A DNA stretch of 64,000 nucleotides from Oscillospiraceae bacterium (GTDB lineage Bacteria; Bacillota; Clostridia; Saccharofermentanales; Saccharofermentanaceae): assembly GCA_902780785.1 (NCBI GenBank), contig CACZGS010000002.1, positions 186,001-250,000 on the forward strand, in the 5' to 3' direction. A program made the translations under genes and the position numbers. The notes below the pieces were generated by a model that saw nothing but the letters and a program-made list of their open reading frames with translations, did not search any database and had not been told where the DNA came from. Positions within the stretch are counted from its first letter, which is position 1. Each line of letters begins with the position of its first letter. This document shows positions 1 to 9,618 of the stretch, in pieces.

Positions 1-105
1 GGAATATTCTCCGTTTCTTCTCTTGTATTCCTCGTTTCAGTCGGCATCCTGTTCCTTTATCTGACGTTCAGGGTTCTTGATAAGAAGCGCTGGAGCCAGG
101 CTTGA
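1..105 (+). CDS. ABC-2 type transporter permease, C-terminal end only
   Basis: An open frame enters from the left edge and stops at TGA 103-105, giving 34 residues. They form a hydrophobic helix followed by a short basic cytoplasmic tail ending KKRWSQA. This is how ABC-2 family permeases commonly end, and the next gene encodes a GldG-like partner, which normally follows such a permease. The assignment therefore rests on hydrophobicity plus gene order; too little is visible to identify the protein by itself. The GldG-like gene starts 15 bases downstream with its own GGAGG. Confidence 0.55.
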   Translation, partial: GIFSVSSLVFLVSVGILFLYLTFRVLDKKRWSQA

Positions 106-120
106 CGGAGGTATTTTGAC

Positions 121-1620
121 ATGAGTAATAAAGTTCAGACTGAAAACAAGAATACCGATAACCGTTCCGATAAGATCAAGCTTTATTCGATCGGTGCGGT
201 TGTCCTCCTGATCGGAATACTTATCGTTGTTAACGTCCTTTTCGAGAAGATCCTTGGAAAAGCGCTTACGTTCGATTTCTCTGATTCATTATCTAATTCC
301 ATCTCTCAGGATTCTATTGATTATATTGATTCTTTGCCCGCTGATACAAAGATCCGTATCGTAGGTCTTTTCGAGAAGCCCACAGACGTATCCGGAACAC
401 GCTATCAGTACATAATCCCGCTTTTAGACGATTATGTTAAGTGCGGCAAGGGTAAGATCTCTGTGGAATATGTTGATGCTAAGACACATCCGAACATAAT
501 CAACGAACTTGATCCTACGAATTCTTATGATCTTACGAATAATCTTGATTCATATGTCATCAAATACAATGACAATATCAAGGTAGTATCACCCTATGAC
601 TGCTATTCATATGATCCTGATTATCTTTCACAGGGTTACTATTACGTAATCGGCAATAATACCGAATATACATTCACGAATTCCATGTTTATCCTTACAC
701 AGGGGTATTCATGCAAGGCTTATGTAATAACAGGCCTTAATGACGATTCGAATACCTATCTCAAGAACATTCTTGAGGGTATGGCAATTGAATATAATGA
801 GCTTGCCGTAGCCGAGAACTTCGTAATCCCCGAGGACTGCGATCTTTTGATCCTCAACGGCCCCGACAATGATATTTCCGATAAGATGCTCGTTGCCATG
901 ACTCAGTATATTAACAATAACGGCAAGCTCCTTGTATCCGTTAACTACAATATCAACAATACCGGAGAGAAGTTCGACAGGCTTAACACGCTCTTGAATG
1001 AGATGAACATCAATATCGATGCAGCATTGATCTCAGATAACGATCCCTGGCATCAGCTTGGCGGTTATACGACAGATACTTCCGTTAATACTGTCGGCGC
1101 ATTCGTTGATTATGTATCGACCGGTGCTCTGCACAGCACATTTGCAAGATCAGTAAGAGAGATCGATCCGCATGTTTCAAATATTGCCGTATATCCTGTT
1201 CTCGTTACAAGTGATAATGCCGCAACAGTAGGCGTAGACAAGAATGGTAATGAGATTGCAGGAACATACGTACCCGAGCAGCAGTTTAATGTCTGCATGT
1301 ATGCTGAAGGTGACGGCGATGATCCTGCAAAGGCATTTGTCTTCGGAACAACTAACTTTACTTCTGATGATTACATTTCCTCTTACGGCCTTAACGATTC
1401 CAACGTAACGTTTGTTAAGTCATGTATAAGAGAACTTGCGAGCACGAAGATCGTATCCGTTCTGAATATTGCTACAAAGGATGTCGACAACTTCGCACTT
1501 TCTACAGAGAAAGCTACAGCATCCGCAGCTACGGCAATCCTTGTAGTCTTCATGATCGCTATCCCGATCATTCTCGTTGCTGCTGCAATTATAGTCTATA
1601 CAAAGAGGAAGAACCTCTGA
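121..1620 (+). CDS. GldG-like ABC transporter auxiliary protein
   Basis: 499 residues with one membrane helix near residues 23-44, a long extracytoplasmic domain, and a second helix near 470-493 followed by a basic KRKNL end. This two-anchor architecture with a GldG/ABC-type uncharacterised domain (segments such as DLLILNGPDNDISD and YINNNGKLLVSVN) matches the family that accompanies an ATPase and an ABC-2 permease. Partners in Bacteroidetes serve gliding and secretion; in Firmicutes the substrate is unknown. GGAGG lies 8 bases before ATG 121. The permease tail lies just upstream and a DUF4340 gene starts one base after the stop, so the genes are probably co-transcribed. Family call is good; the role is inferred. 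Confidence 0.8.
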   Translation: MSNKVQTENKNTDNRSDKIKLYSIGAVVLLIGILIVVNVLFEKILGKALTFDFSDSLSNSISQDSIDYIDSLPADTKIRIVGLFEKPTDVSGTRYQYIIPLLDDYVKCGKGKISVEYVDAKTHPNIINELDPTNSYDLTNNLDSYVIKYNDNIKVVSPYDCYSYDPDYLSQGYYYVIGNNTEYTFTNSMFILTQGYSCKAYVITGLNDDSNTYLKNILEGMAIEYNELAVAENFVIPEDCDLLILNGPDNDISDKMLVAMTQYINNNGKLLVSVNYNINNTGEKFDRLNTLLNEMNINIDAALISDNDPWHQLGGYTTDTSVNTVGAFVDYVSTGALHSTFARSVREIDPHVSNIAVYPVLVTSDNAATVGVDKNGNEIAGTYVPEQQFNVCMYAEGDGDDPAKAFVFGTTNFTSDDYISSYGLNDSNVTFVKSCIRELASTKIVSVLNIATKDVDNFALSTEKATASAATAILVVFMIAIPIILVAAAIIVYTKRKNL

Positions 1621-1621
1621 T

Positions 1622-3097
1622 ATGAAGTCAGTCAAAAACCTGTTAGTTCCGTTTATCATCTTTATTGCGCTGTGTTTATTCGCAGCTGTATATTTCATTG
1701 CTGACGGAATTTCCAGAAAGAAGGCGAACGAGACAACTGAAGGTTTCTTCACGGTCTTAAGCATCGCACCTAAGGATATCAGCCGTCTCACCGTTAAGAA
1801 TAACGAGACAGGTTATACGTCTGTTATCGATTGCGCTTTGGATGATACCGGCAACATTAACTGTCAGTTCAGAGGTGATGACTTTTCTGAGTCCGAGAAG
1901 TACTCACAGTCCAAGCTCCTCTTTGTCGTAAGCACTTTATCCACTTTCTACAGTGAGAATAAGATCGAATCAGCATCAAATCTCGCTGAATTCGGCCTTG
2001 ATGCTCCGAAGTATAAAGTTACCATTGAAAGCACCGAAGGAACGACCAATCTGTTTATGGGCAGCAAGACACCTGATGAACAGAGCTGTTATATGTATGT
2101 CGAAGGTTCTTCTGATGTTTATACCGTCGATATCCTGAAATATACATATGCCGGATGCAAAGGGATAGATCTTCTTGAGGCTTTGGTCATTGATATCGAC
2201 TACAATGACGTCAAGACGGTTCATTTTGACAGAAAGACAGACGGCTTGTCACTTGATGCTACGGTGTCAGTAGGTAAGAACGGCATTGCTTCATTTAAGC
2301 TTTATTCGCCTTATGTTCACGGAACCAGCGGTTATTTTGGAACTATGTTCGATACGCTCTCAAATCTATATATTGATGAGTTTGTCGCTGTCGACAGCTC
2401 CAATTTATCCGAATACGGTCTTGATGTTCCGGCATATCATTTCGCATTCAATATGGAAAACGGAGAGAAGATCGAATACTTCTTCAGCAAGCCCGTAAGC
2501 GGTTACTTTTACGGATATGCCAAGAACGCTGATAAGTATTTCAAGCTCTCGGAATATACTCTTACAGGTGTTGATAATGCAGAGACGGTCCTTATCGATC
2601 CTTATATCTGCTACGTTTTTGTCAGGGATTACTCAACGATCATCGGAACATATAAAGATAAGTCATTCAAGTTTGATCTTGATGTAGCTGACGGTGAGAG
2701 CATCGTTTCAGATGATTCAAGAGTTACGTTAGACGGCCGTAATGCGAAGATCAATGACTCATATGGCAGATCTTACAGTTCGATCCTCTTTGAGAGTATT
2801 GCCTGCATTAAGATCGGCGGAATTGAGATCGCAGAGAAGACAAAGCCTTCATCAACTGCAGAACTTTCGCTTACATTTATCGATAAGAACTATGTAACGA
2901 CAGTCTATGAATTCTATCCGAAGGATACGGGTTCTTATTATGTATTCAAGAACGGCGAATATATGAACTTCTATGTGTACGCCACGGAGATCTTCAATGA
3001 CGGCGGAACTGATACATATAACTATGGCTACTGGAGAGCATATGAACTCTTAAACCAGGCTATTACTGATAACATGAACGGTATTTACGATTTATAA
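1622..3097 (+). CDS. DUF4340 domain protein
   Basis: 491 residues starting with a basic N-terminus and one hydrophobic helix (about 7-27), then an extracytoplasmic region with two related halves. Each half contains a LAEFGLDAPKY- or LSEYGLDVPAY-type motif followed by beta strands. This 'xxYGLdxPxxxv' repeat is the hallmark of DUF4340. These proteins habitually follow GldG-like ABC components and are thought to be envelope subunits of the same complex; the substrate is not known. The start lies one base after the gldG-like stop, with a GAGGAAG stretch upstream inside that gene, so translation is probably coupled. Confidence 0.82.
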   Translation: MKSVKNLLVPFIIFIALCLFAAVYFIADGISRKKANETTEGFFTVLSIAPKDISRLTVKNNETGYTSVIDCALDDTGNINCQFRGDDFSESEKYSQSKLLFVVSTLSTFYSENKIESASNLAEFGLDAPKYKVTIESTEGTTNLFMGSKTPDEQSCYMYVEGSSDVYTVDILKYTYAGCKGIDLLEALVIDIDYNDVKTVHFDRKTDGLSLDATVSVGKNGIASFKLYSPYVHGTSGYFGTMFDTLSNLYIDEFVAVDSSNLSEYGLDVPAYHFAFNMENGEKIEYFFSKPVSGYFYGYAKNADKYFKLSEYTLTGVDNAETVLIDPYICYVFVRDYSTIIGTYKDKSFKFDLDVADGESIVSDDSRVTLDGRNAKINDSYGRSYSSILFESIACIKIGGIEIAEKTKPSSTAELSLTFIDKNYVTTVYEFYPKDTGSYYVFKNGEYMNFYVYATEIFNDGGTDTYNYGYWRAYELLNQAITDNMNGIYDL

Positions 3098-3101
3098 AGT
3101 G

Positions 3102-4316
3102 ATGAACAGGGAAATGGATAATAAAGCTAATAAGGTTAAAGCGAAAAAAGCAACAAATAAGCCTTCCGGCAAGAAGAATAACGGAAGCGTCTCACAGGCT
3201 GCGATAAGAAAGGCTCTTACGATCGCCGTAATGATCTTCTCGCTGCTTCTTATAATCAGCATTGCGCTGATCTTTGTAGTGTCAAAGAAGATCGAGTCAC
3301 TGGCAGGTGCAGACGCTCAGATCAAGCTCTCGGCACAGGGCGGTTTCTCGTGCGAATATTCTGAAGCTCAGAAGCTCTATCCTTACGGTGACGGCTGTAT
3401 CAAGGTCACTTCCGAGCGTATCGCTTATCTTAACCTTACAGGTAATGAGATATTCTCCCAGATAGTATCTTACCAGAACCCCCAGTGCGTTATCTTCGGT
3501 GATACCGTAGCTGTATTTGACCGTGACGGTTATGGCTTTACCGTTCTTGATAAGGATGGTGTCTGGTACACCAAGCCTATGTCCAACCCCATTAAGTCAG
3601 TTCAGATGTCTGATGACGGTTTCATGGCTGTAATCACGGGCGGTGAGGACTCTTATGGTGATGTTACGCTCTATGACAGAACAGGTAACCAGCTCGCCGT
3701 ATGGACATCTTACAACTCTGGTTTTCCTATCTGCTGTGCCTTTAACAGCGATTCATCGCTTCTTGCAGTATCCACGATCAACACCAGCGGTGCCGTCATC
3801 GTTCCTTATATCAGAGTTTTCTCGATCTACAGCAACGATAAAGGTTATGAGGTCTTCGATAATGCCGTTTATACGACTGACGACAACGTTATCTTTGCGT
3901 CTCTGTGCTATGTCGGCGAAAAGCTTTGCTGCTTTACATCCAACTCGCTCTATGAGGTCAAGAACAATAACCTCGCGAGAATGGACTACGATTTCTCGGC
4001 CATCAGCTATGTTAAGAACATTAACGGAAATCTCTTCGTTACATACTCTGACGGTATCAGCCAGCTCAGCAAACTCGCGGTAATCGATTCAAGGGATGCT
4101 ATCCTTTATAACTCAAATATCGGTACGAATATCATCTGCGTTGCTCAGAATAAGACCAACTACGCGATAAGCGTCGACAGGCGAGTATTCATATTCACAT
4201 CAACGGGCGTCATCATAAATGACTATTCCGTCGATGAGGATATCATCAGAATGAACTTCATATCCGGCAACAAGCTCTGCGTTGTATCCACGAGCGGTGT
4301 TCACACGATTAATTAA
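3102..4316 (+). CDS. Membrane-anchored beta-propeller-like protein (DUF5711-like)
   Basis: About 404 residues. A lysine-rich cytoplasmic N-terminus (about 1-40) is followed by one helix (about 43-64) and a large extracellular region with repeated strand motifs such as GDTVAVFDRDGYGFTVLDK, VTLYDRTGN and LAVIDSRD, typical of quinoprotein/YVTN-like blades. This fits the clostridial DUF5711 family, which has no assigned function. A GTG sits at 3099 directly before ATG 3102; I chose the ATG. Neither has a strong ribosome-binding site and the DUF4340 stop is only 4 bases upstream, so translational coupling is likely. An envelope sensor or scaffold role for the upstream ABC system is plausible but unproven. 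Confidence 0.65.
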   Translation: MNREMDNKANKVKAKKATNKPSGKKNNGSVSQAAIRKALTIAVMIFSLLLIISIALIFVVSKKIESLAGADAQIKLSAQGGFSCEYSEAQKLYPYGDGCIKVTSERIAYLNLTGNEIFSQIVSYQNPQCVIFGDTVAVFDRDGYGFTVLDKDGVWYTKPMSNPIKSVQMSDDGFMAVITGGEDSYGDVTLYDRTGNQLAVWTSYNSGFPICCAFNSDSSLLAVSTINTSGAVIVPYIRVFSIYSNDKGYEVFDNAVYTTDDNVIFASLCYVGEKLCCFTSNSLYEVKNNNLARMDYDFSAISYVKNINGNLFVTYSDGISQLSKLAVIDSRDAILYNSNIGTNIICVAQNKTNYAISVDRRVFIFTSTGVIINDYSVDEDIIRMNFISGNKLCVVSTSGVHTIN

Positions 4317-4325
4317 GGTGTGCTT

Positions 4326-4976
4326 ATGGAAACTGAAGTTAAGCTGAGTTTTAAGAACACCGACAGCCTCATGAAGGTAGCGTCATCAGATCTGTTTTCG
4401 GAATGCGGCATAAGTTCAGAGCCGAAGACTGTGACGCTTGAGAATTATTATCTTGATACACCTGACATGAAGATCCTGCAGCGCAACGGTTCTGTCAGAA
4501 AAAGGATCGTAAAGGGCGAAGAATCCTACATTGAAGGAACAGTCAAATACGGCGGCGGTTCATCTTCGGGCATTCACAAGCGTTATGAATGGAATGCAAG
4601 GCTTAACGGGGATTTTTCCATTGAGGATTTCAAGAAGGGCATATCTGATGACGGCGATCCCATAGAACTTCTTGATGAAGTTTTCGAAGGCGTTGGATCA
4701 TCAGATCTTAGTCCTCTTTGTTATAACTCGTTTGTCAGAACAGTCTATAAGCTCGATTATTTCGGAACCGTGATAGAAGCATGTTTTGACCGCGGGATTA
4801 TCTATAATTCGGACAAGAGCGGATCTGATGAGATATGTGAACTTGAGCTTGAGTTTATCAGCGGCAACGTTAATGAACTTATGGTTCTTTCTGAGCGCAT
4901 AAAGGGAGAATTCGATTGTCTTCCTCTCGATAAAAGTAAATTTCAAAGAACTCTGGAATTGGCGAAAAGGGGATAA
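4326..4976 (+). CDS. CYTH domain protein (triphosphate tunnel enzyme family)
   Basis: 216 residues opening METEVKLSF, which contains the ExExK signature of the CYTH superfamily. Further hallmarks are the YYLDTPDMKILQRNGSVRKR segment and alternating acidic/basic strands ending CELELEF and PLDKSKFQRTLEL. CYTH enzymes bind triphosphate substrates in a beta tunnel and include inorganic triphosphatase, thiamine triphosphatase and class IV adenylate cyclase. Which activity applies here cannot be read from the sequence. An in-frame GTG exists at 4320, but AAGGTG at 4316-4321 is well placed for ATG 4326. The downstream FAD gene follows in 6 bases. Confidence 0.85.
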   Translation: METEVKLSFKNTDSLMKVASSDLFSECGISSEPKTVTLENYYLDTPDMKILQRNGSVRKRIVKGEESYIEGTVKYGGGSSSGIHKRYEWNARLNGDFSIEDFKKGISDDGDPIELLDEVFEGVGSSDLSPLCYNSFVRTVYKLDYFGTVIEACFDRGIIYNSDKSGSDEICELELEFISGNVNELMVLSERIKGEFDCLPLDKSKFQRTLELAKRG

Positions 4977-4982
4977 TAGCTT

Positions 4983-6248
4983 ATGAAGAGTACAGTTTAT
5001 GATTGCATCATTGTTGGAGGTGGCGCGGCAGGGCTTTACTGTGCTGCGCAGCTCGCCAGAACGGCCTTTTATTCAGGTAAGAAGATCCTGATCATTGAAG
5101 GCGGCAGCAGGGTGGGAAATAAGCTCGCTCTGACCGGAAGCGGCAGATGTAATCTTACAAATACCGAGATCGATCTTGCTAATTACAACACGGACGATGC
5201 CACAAGGCTTGCTTCGTGCTTTAACAGATATGGGGAGCCTGATACAAGTTATTTCTATGAGAACGTATTAGGCGTTGTCCTCGAAAAGAAGGGCACTCTC
5301 GTTTATCCTTCCACGTTTAAGAGCTCTACTGTTGTTGACGCACTAAGATTCTATCTTGCCGATAACAATGTCGAGACAGTATTAAAAGAGCGCGTTGAGG
5401 CTATAAAGAGGATCGAAAACATCTTCGAACTTAAGACTAACAGCGATAAGACATACATAACGAGAAACCTTGTTATCGCCACAGGCGGCATCACATATCC
5501 TGCAACAGGTTCCACCGGTGATGTCTTAAAACTTGTAGAGGGCCTTACAGATAAGACATGCTTTGTTCCTTTCATGCCTGCACTCACATCTCTTACAGCC
5601 AATATGCCCGGTATCAAGGGTATGGCCGGCATCAAGTGCAGAGGTGACGTTAAGATCGTAGGCGGTGACGGAAATATCAAGGCAAGATCAGAAGGCGAGA
5701 TTCTTTTCACAAAAGAAGGCGGCATTTCCGGTATCTGCGTAATGGATGTTTCTGATTCCGTTGTAAGACTTTTCGAGGAAGGCGACGAAGACGTAAAAGC
5801 AGTTTTGAATCTCACCGGTAAGACCGGCGGAGAGATATTGCAGATGATCTATATCAGAAGACAGATGTATCCTCACAGGAACTGCGCTGATGCCTTGTCA
5901 GGTATGCTCTTAAGGAACGTTACCGACTTCGTTATGAAGAAGATGGGACTTAAGTCAGATAAGATGACTTTAAGAGATCTGGATGATTCCAAGCTCGTTG
6001 AGCTGACGAACCTTCTTTGTGCTTTCCCGCTCCAAATCACAGGTTACGGCGGAGAAGATAAGGCACAGGTATCTTCAGGCGGATTTAAGCTCTCAAAGCT
6101 CGACGATAACATGCAGGTCAAGTATTGCAACGGCCTTTACATAATCGGCGAAGCAGTCAACGTTAACGGTATCTGCGGCGGCTATAATCTGCAATGGGCA
6201 TGGACTTCTGCAGCTCTTGCAGCGGAAGGAATATCTCAAAATGTTTGA
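4983..6248 (+). CDS. BaiN/HI0933-type NAD(P)/FAD-dependent oxidoreductase
   Basis: 421 residues. The N-terminus has a dinucleotide-binding motif (IIVGGGAAGLYCA) and then GNKLALTGSGRCNLTN, the characteristic second motif of the HI0933/BaiN flavoprotein family. The C-terminal IIGEAVNVNGICGGYNLQWAW completes the FAD fold. Family members are flavoproteins of mostly unknown substrate; BaiN itself reduces bile-acid intermediates, and nothing here shows that substrate. AAGGGGATAA precedes ATG 4983. The stop overlaps the start of the next flavoprotein gene by 8 bases, so the two are made together. Confidence 0.9.
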   Translation: MKSTVYDCIIVGGGAAGLYCAAQLARTAFYSGKKILIIEGGSRVGNKLALTGSGRCNLTNTEIDLANYNTDDATRLASCFNRYGEPDTSYFYENVLGVVLEKKGTLVYPSTFKSSTVVDALRFYLADNNVETVLKERVEAIKRIENIFELKTNSDKTYITRNLVIATGGITYPATGSTGDVLKLVEGLTDKTCFVPFMPALTSLTANMPGIKGMAGIKCRGDVKIVGGDGNIKARSEGEILFTKEGGISGICVMDVSDSVVRLFEEGDEDVKAVLNLTGKTGGEILQMIYIRRQMYPHRNCADALSGMLLRNVTDFVMKKMGLKSDKMTLRDLDDSKLVELTNLLCAFPLQITGYGGEDKAQVSSGGFKLSKLDDNMQVKYCNGLYIIGEAVNVNGICGGYNLQWAWTSAALAAEGISQNV

Positions 6249-7875
6249 GATAAGAGTAGTTCCAAGAGTCAATAAAGATATAGCTGTTAACAAGATACCT
6301 GATTCGGTTCTCATCATTGAACAAATAAAGAGATCAGGCAATAAAGCAATGCGCCAAGGCCTTGAGGAACTGGAAGAAGGCAATTGCATTCTGGATATTA
6401 CCAGGAAATTCATTGATGCAAGGCACGGTAAAGTCGTTATCAATTACAGGTTCGACTTTATATCACCTGAAGAAAGAGACGCTGCTGAGAAAGAGGCAGC
6501 AGCTAATGCCATGCCTTATCTGGCAGATTTTGACTGCAATAAAGAATACAAAAGACCTGTTGTCGTCGGAACAGGTCCGGCAGGACTTTATTCTGCGCTT
6601 ATCCTTGCTAAATACGGTCTGAGACCGATTGTTCTTGAACGCGGATCTGAAATGGAGCAGCGTATTGCAGATACCGAGAATTTCAAGCAGGGAAAGGCTA
6701 AGATCAATCCGAATTCAAATATTCAGTTCGGAGAGGGAGGAGCAGGAACGTTTTCTGACGGAAAGCTCTATTCAGGTATCAGTTCCGGTCTTAAAGACTA
6801 TGTTTTAAGGTCTATGATCGCTCAAGGAGCGCCTTCGGACATCCTTTATGACGCTCATCCCCATATCGGTACCGACAGACTTCGAAAAGTAGTAACGGGT
6901 GTCAGGAAAGAGATAATATCTCTCGGCGGGGAAGTAAGGTTCAATACGACTTTCTTAGGTTACAAAGCAGAGAAGGGTGTTCTGAAGACGATCACGGTTT
7001 CTGACAGTAAAGGTACCTATGAGATGCCTGCAGACCGCTTGATCCTGGCTATCGGACATTCCAGCAGGGATACATTCAGAGCATTAAACAGATTGGGCCT
7101 TGATATGCAGTCGAAGCCTTTTTCAGTTGGCGTCAGGATCGAGCATCTTAAGAAAGATATAGATTCGGCCCAATACGGTTTTGATTCTGATCATTCATCG
7201 GATATCACGCCCGCTATCTATAAGCTCTCATGCGATACAAAGACAGGCCGTAAGCTCTATACATTCTGCATGTGTCCGGGCGGTGAGGTAGTTGCCGCAC
7301 AGTCGGACGAGAACAGCGTATGTACGAACGGCATGAGCCTTCGGGCAAGAAATAACACAAATTCCAACAGTGCAATACTTGTACCGGTCGATTCCAACGA
7401 TTACGGTGAGGGAGTTCTTGACGGCATTAAGTTCCAGGAAGAACTTGAGCATAAGGCATTTATCGCAGGCGGAAGCACAGGAAAAGCACCCTCTGTTAGA
7501 TATGGAGACCTTATAAAGGGGCAGAAGACTACAGAATTCGGCAAGGTTAAGCCTTCATTCATGCCCGGAGTTACTTGCGCAGACCTGTCTGAAGTTTTCT
7601 CTGAAGCCATTCTTGATACCATTAAGGACGGTGTCGGGATAATGGGCAGGAGGATAAAGGGCTTTGATGATCCGGACAGTGTTCTTACCGCTGTTGAAGC
7701 CAGGAGTTCGTCTCCCGTAAGGATCGTAAGAGACCCTGAGACACTGCAAAGTACTGCTGTAAAGGGCATTTTCCCGTGCGGTGAAGGCGCAGGATACGCC
7801 GGAGGCATCATGTCTTCTGCGATTGACGGTATAAAATGCGCCAATAAACTTGCCGTTTCTTTGCTCGATAATTGA
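6241..7875 (+). CDS. FAD-dependent dehydrogenase family protein (second flavoprotein)
   Basis: 544 residues. A basic N-terminal domain of about 105 residues precedes a Rossmann FAD motif VVVGTGPAGLYSALILAKYG and an NIQFGEGGAGTFSDGKLYSG segment, with a closing GIFPCGEGAGYAGGIMSSAIDGI. This is the layout of the uncharacterised 'NAD(P)/FAD-dependent oxidoreductase' family whose N-terminal domain resembles a small RNA- or protein-binding fold. It is not homologous over its length to the preceding BaiN-type enzyme. An in-frame TTG occurs at 6217, but GGAAGGA at 6224-6231 favours ATG 6241, which overlaps the upstream stop. Confidence 0.85.
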   Translation: MFEIRVVPRVNKDIAVNKIPDSVLIIEQIKRSGNKAMRQGLEELEEGNCILDITRKFIDARHGKVVINYRFDFISPEERDAAEKEAAANAMPYLADFDCNKEYKRPVVVGTGPAGLYSALILAKYGLRPIVLERGSEMEQRIADTENFKQGKAKINPNSNIQFGEGGAGTFSDGKLYSGISSGLKDYVLRSMIAQGAPSDILYDAHPHIGTDRLRKVVTGVRKEIISLGGEVRFNTTFLGYKAEKGVLKTITVSDSKGTYEMPADRLILAIGHSSRDTFRALNRLGLDMQSKPFSVGVRIEHLKKDIDSAQYGFDSDHSSDITPAIYKLSCDTKTGRKLYTFCMCPGGEVVAAQSDENSVCTNGMSLRARNNTNSNSAILVPVDSNDYGEGVLDGIKFQEELEHKAFIAGGSTGKAPSVRYGDLIKGQKTTEFGKVKPSFMPGVTCADLSEVFSEAILDTIKDGVGIMGRRIKGFDDPDSVLTAVEARSSSPVRIVRDPETLQSTAVKGIFPCGEGAGYAGGIMSSAIDGIKCANKLAVSLLDN

Positions 7876-7945
7876 TTGGCGCTATATTTTCGGAATTTTC
7901 GAGTTATTATATCGATAGATAAAGAAAGCTTTGGGAGGATTAAAT

Positions 7946-8230
7946 ATGAACAGTGAGAAGAACACAGCCGTTGTAACAGTTTTGGGTAAGGACAGAGTAG
8001 GCATTATCGCTGACGTTTCAAGGCTCCTTGCAGATTACGGCATCAACATCAATGACATTTCCCAGACGATCCTTGATGATATCTTCACAATGGTCATGAT
8101 GGTTGACCTTAAGGATCTGGTTATCGAAGAGTCCGACATTTCAGATAAACTCTCTGAATTAGGTCAGAAGCTCGGCGTACAGATCACGATCCAGCACACC
8201 GGACTTTTCAACGCAATGCACACCATCTGA
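7946..8230 (+). CDS. ACT domain protein (UPF0237 family)
   Basis: 94 residues forming a single ACT domain (AVVTVLGKDRVGIIADVSRLLADYGININDISQTI). ACT domains bind small ligands, often amino acids. This stand-alone subclass is almost always encoded next to a PFL/UPF0210 protein, as it is here 24 bases upstream, which suggests it senses a ligand for that partner; the ligand is unknown. An in-frame TTG at 7931 lies within the TTGGGAGG region, and that GGGAGG is correctly spaced for ATG 7946, so the shorter start was chosen. Confidence 0.92.
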   Translation: MNSEKNTAVVTVLGKDRVGIIADVSRLLADYGININDISQTILDDIFTMVMMVDLKDLVIEESDISDKLSELGQKLGVQITIQHTGLFNAMHTI

Positions 8231-8254
8231 TCTTCCTTTAAAAGTGAGGCTTTT

Positions 8255-9613
8255 ATGATTAACGAACATGAAATAATCGAGACGATGCAGATGTTCAACA
8301 GCCAGCATCTGGATATCCGTACGATCACTATGGGTATCTCTCTTATGGACTGCGCTGCTCCCACAGTTGAAGAATCCAGCAACAGGATCTATGACAAGAT
8401 CTGCAGATATGCAGGAAAGCTCGTTGAGACAGGCGAACTTATCAGCAAGAAGTACGGTATTCCGATCATTCACAAGAGAATCTCCGTAACACCTATTTCT
8501 ATCGTTGCTGCAGCTTGCGGCGCAACTGATTACACACCTTTTGCCAAGGTTCTGGATAAGGCGGCAAGGACCTGCGGTGTTAACTTCATCGGCGGTTTCT
8601 CCGCGCTCGTTCAGAAGGGTTATACAAATTCCGACAAAGTTCTTATCAATTCCATTCCTGAAGCACTTGCTTCCACAGAGTATGTCTGCTCGAGCATCAA
8701 CCTGGCTTCCACGAGAACCGGTATCAACATGGATGCCGTAAGAGACATGGGCGTCATTATTAAAAAGACCGCCGAAGCTACAAAGGATAAGGGTGCATTA
8801 GGATGTGCAAAGCTCGTTGTTTTCGCGAACGCTCCTGAAGATAACCCGTTCATGGCAGGCGCATTCTTAGGTCCAGGTGAGCCTGAGTGTGTTATAAACG
8901 TAGGTATTTCCGGCCCGGGTGTTGTAAAGCACGCGCTTGAAGGCGTTAAGGGCAAGGACTTGGGCGTCGTTGCAGAGACCATTAAGAAAGCTGCATTTAA
9001 GATCACTAGAGTAGGTGAGCTCGTTGCAAGGGAAGCTTCCGAGAGACTTAAGGTTCCGTTCGGAATCATCGATCTGTCTCTTGCTCCGACACCTGCAGTA
9101 GGTGACTCCGTTGCAAGACTTCTTGAAGAATTCGGCCTTGAGACATGCGGTACCTGGGGTACAACGGCAGCACTTGCTATGCTCAATGATGCTGTTAAGA
9201 AGGGCGGAATCATGGCATCTTCTTATGTCGGCGGCCTTTCCGGCGCATTCATTCCGGTATCTGAGGATGAAGGTATGATCGCTGCTGCAAGATCAGGTTC
9301 TTTAAAGCTCGAAAAGCTCGAAGCCATGACCTGCGTTTGCTCTGTAGGTCTTGATATGATCGCAATCCCCGGTGATACAACAGCCGAGACGATCTCCGGC
9401 ATCATAGCAGATGAGATGGCTTTAGGTACATTCAATAACAAGACGACAGCCGTAAGACTCATTCCGGTACCCGGAAAGACAGTCGGTGACAGTGTGGAAT
9501 TCGGCGGCCTTCTGGGTACGGCTCCGATCATGGATGTTAACAGAGCTTCCTGCGCTGACTTCATTCACAGAGGCGGCAGGATCCCCGCACCGATCCACTC
9601 AATGCGTAATTAA
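8255..9613 (+). CDS. PFL family protein (UPF0210, DUF711)
   Basis: 452 residues with the family features of UPF0210: an N-terminal [25 protein letters not shown] block, a Gly-rich [23 protein letters not shown] segment and a C-terminal [24 protein letters not shown] region. The fold is related to glycyl-radical pyruvate formate-lyase, but no glycyl-radical loop (RVxGY) is visible, so radical chemistry should not be assumed. The family is widely conserved and functionally unassigned. GTGAGG precedes ATG 8255. Co-occurrence with the upstream ACT protein is the strongest contextual clue. Confidence 0.9.
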   Translation: MINEHEIIETMQMFNSQHLDIRTITMGISLMDCAAPTVEESSNRIYDKICRYAGKLVETGELISKKYGIPIIHKRISVTPISIVAAACGATDYTPFAKVLDKAARTCGVNFIGGFSALVQKGYTNSDKVLINSIPEALASTEYVCSSINLASTRTGINMDAVRDMGVIIKKTAEATKDKGALGCAKLVVFANAPEDNPFMAGAFLGPGEPECVINVGISGPGVVKHALEGVKGKDLGVVAETIKKAAFKITRVGELVAREASERLKVPFGIIDLSLAPTPAVGDSVARLLEEFGLETCGTWGTTAALAMLNDAVKKGGIMASSYVGGLSGAFIPVSEDEGMIAAARSGSLKLEKLEAMTCVCSVGLDMIAIPGDTTAETISGIIADEMALGTFNNKTTAVRLIPVPGKTVGDSVEFGGLLGTAPIMDVNRASCADFIHRGGRIPAPIHSMRN

Positions 9614-9618
9614 CATGT

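Noticed and set aside
1420..1791. 123-residue minus-strand frame across the gldG-like/DUF4340 junction
   Set aside because: It is antisense to two strong genes and has no family features.
7401..7844. 147-residue minus-strand frame inside the second flavoprotein gene
   Set aside because: Low-complexity Ser/Pro-rich antisense shadow of a well-supported CDS.
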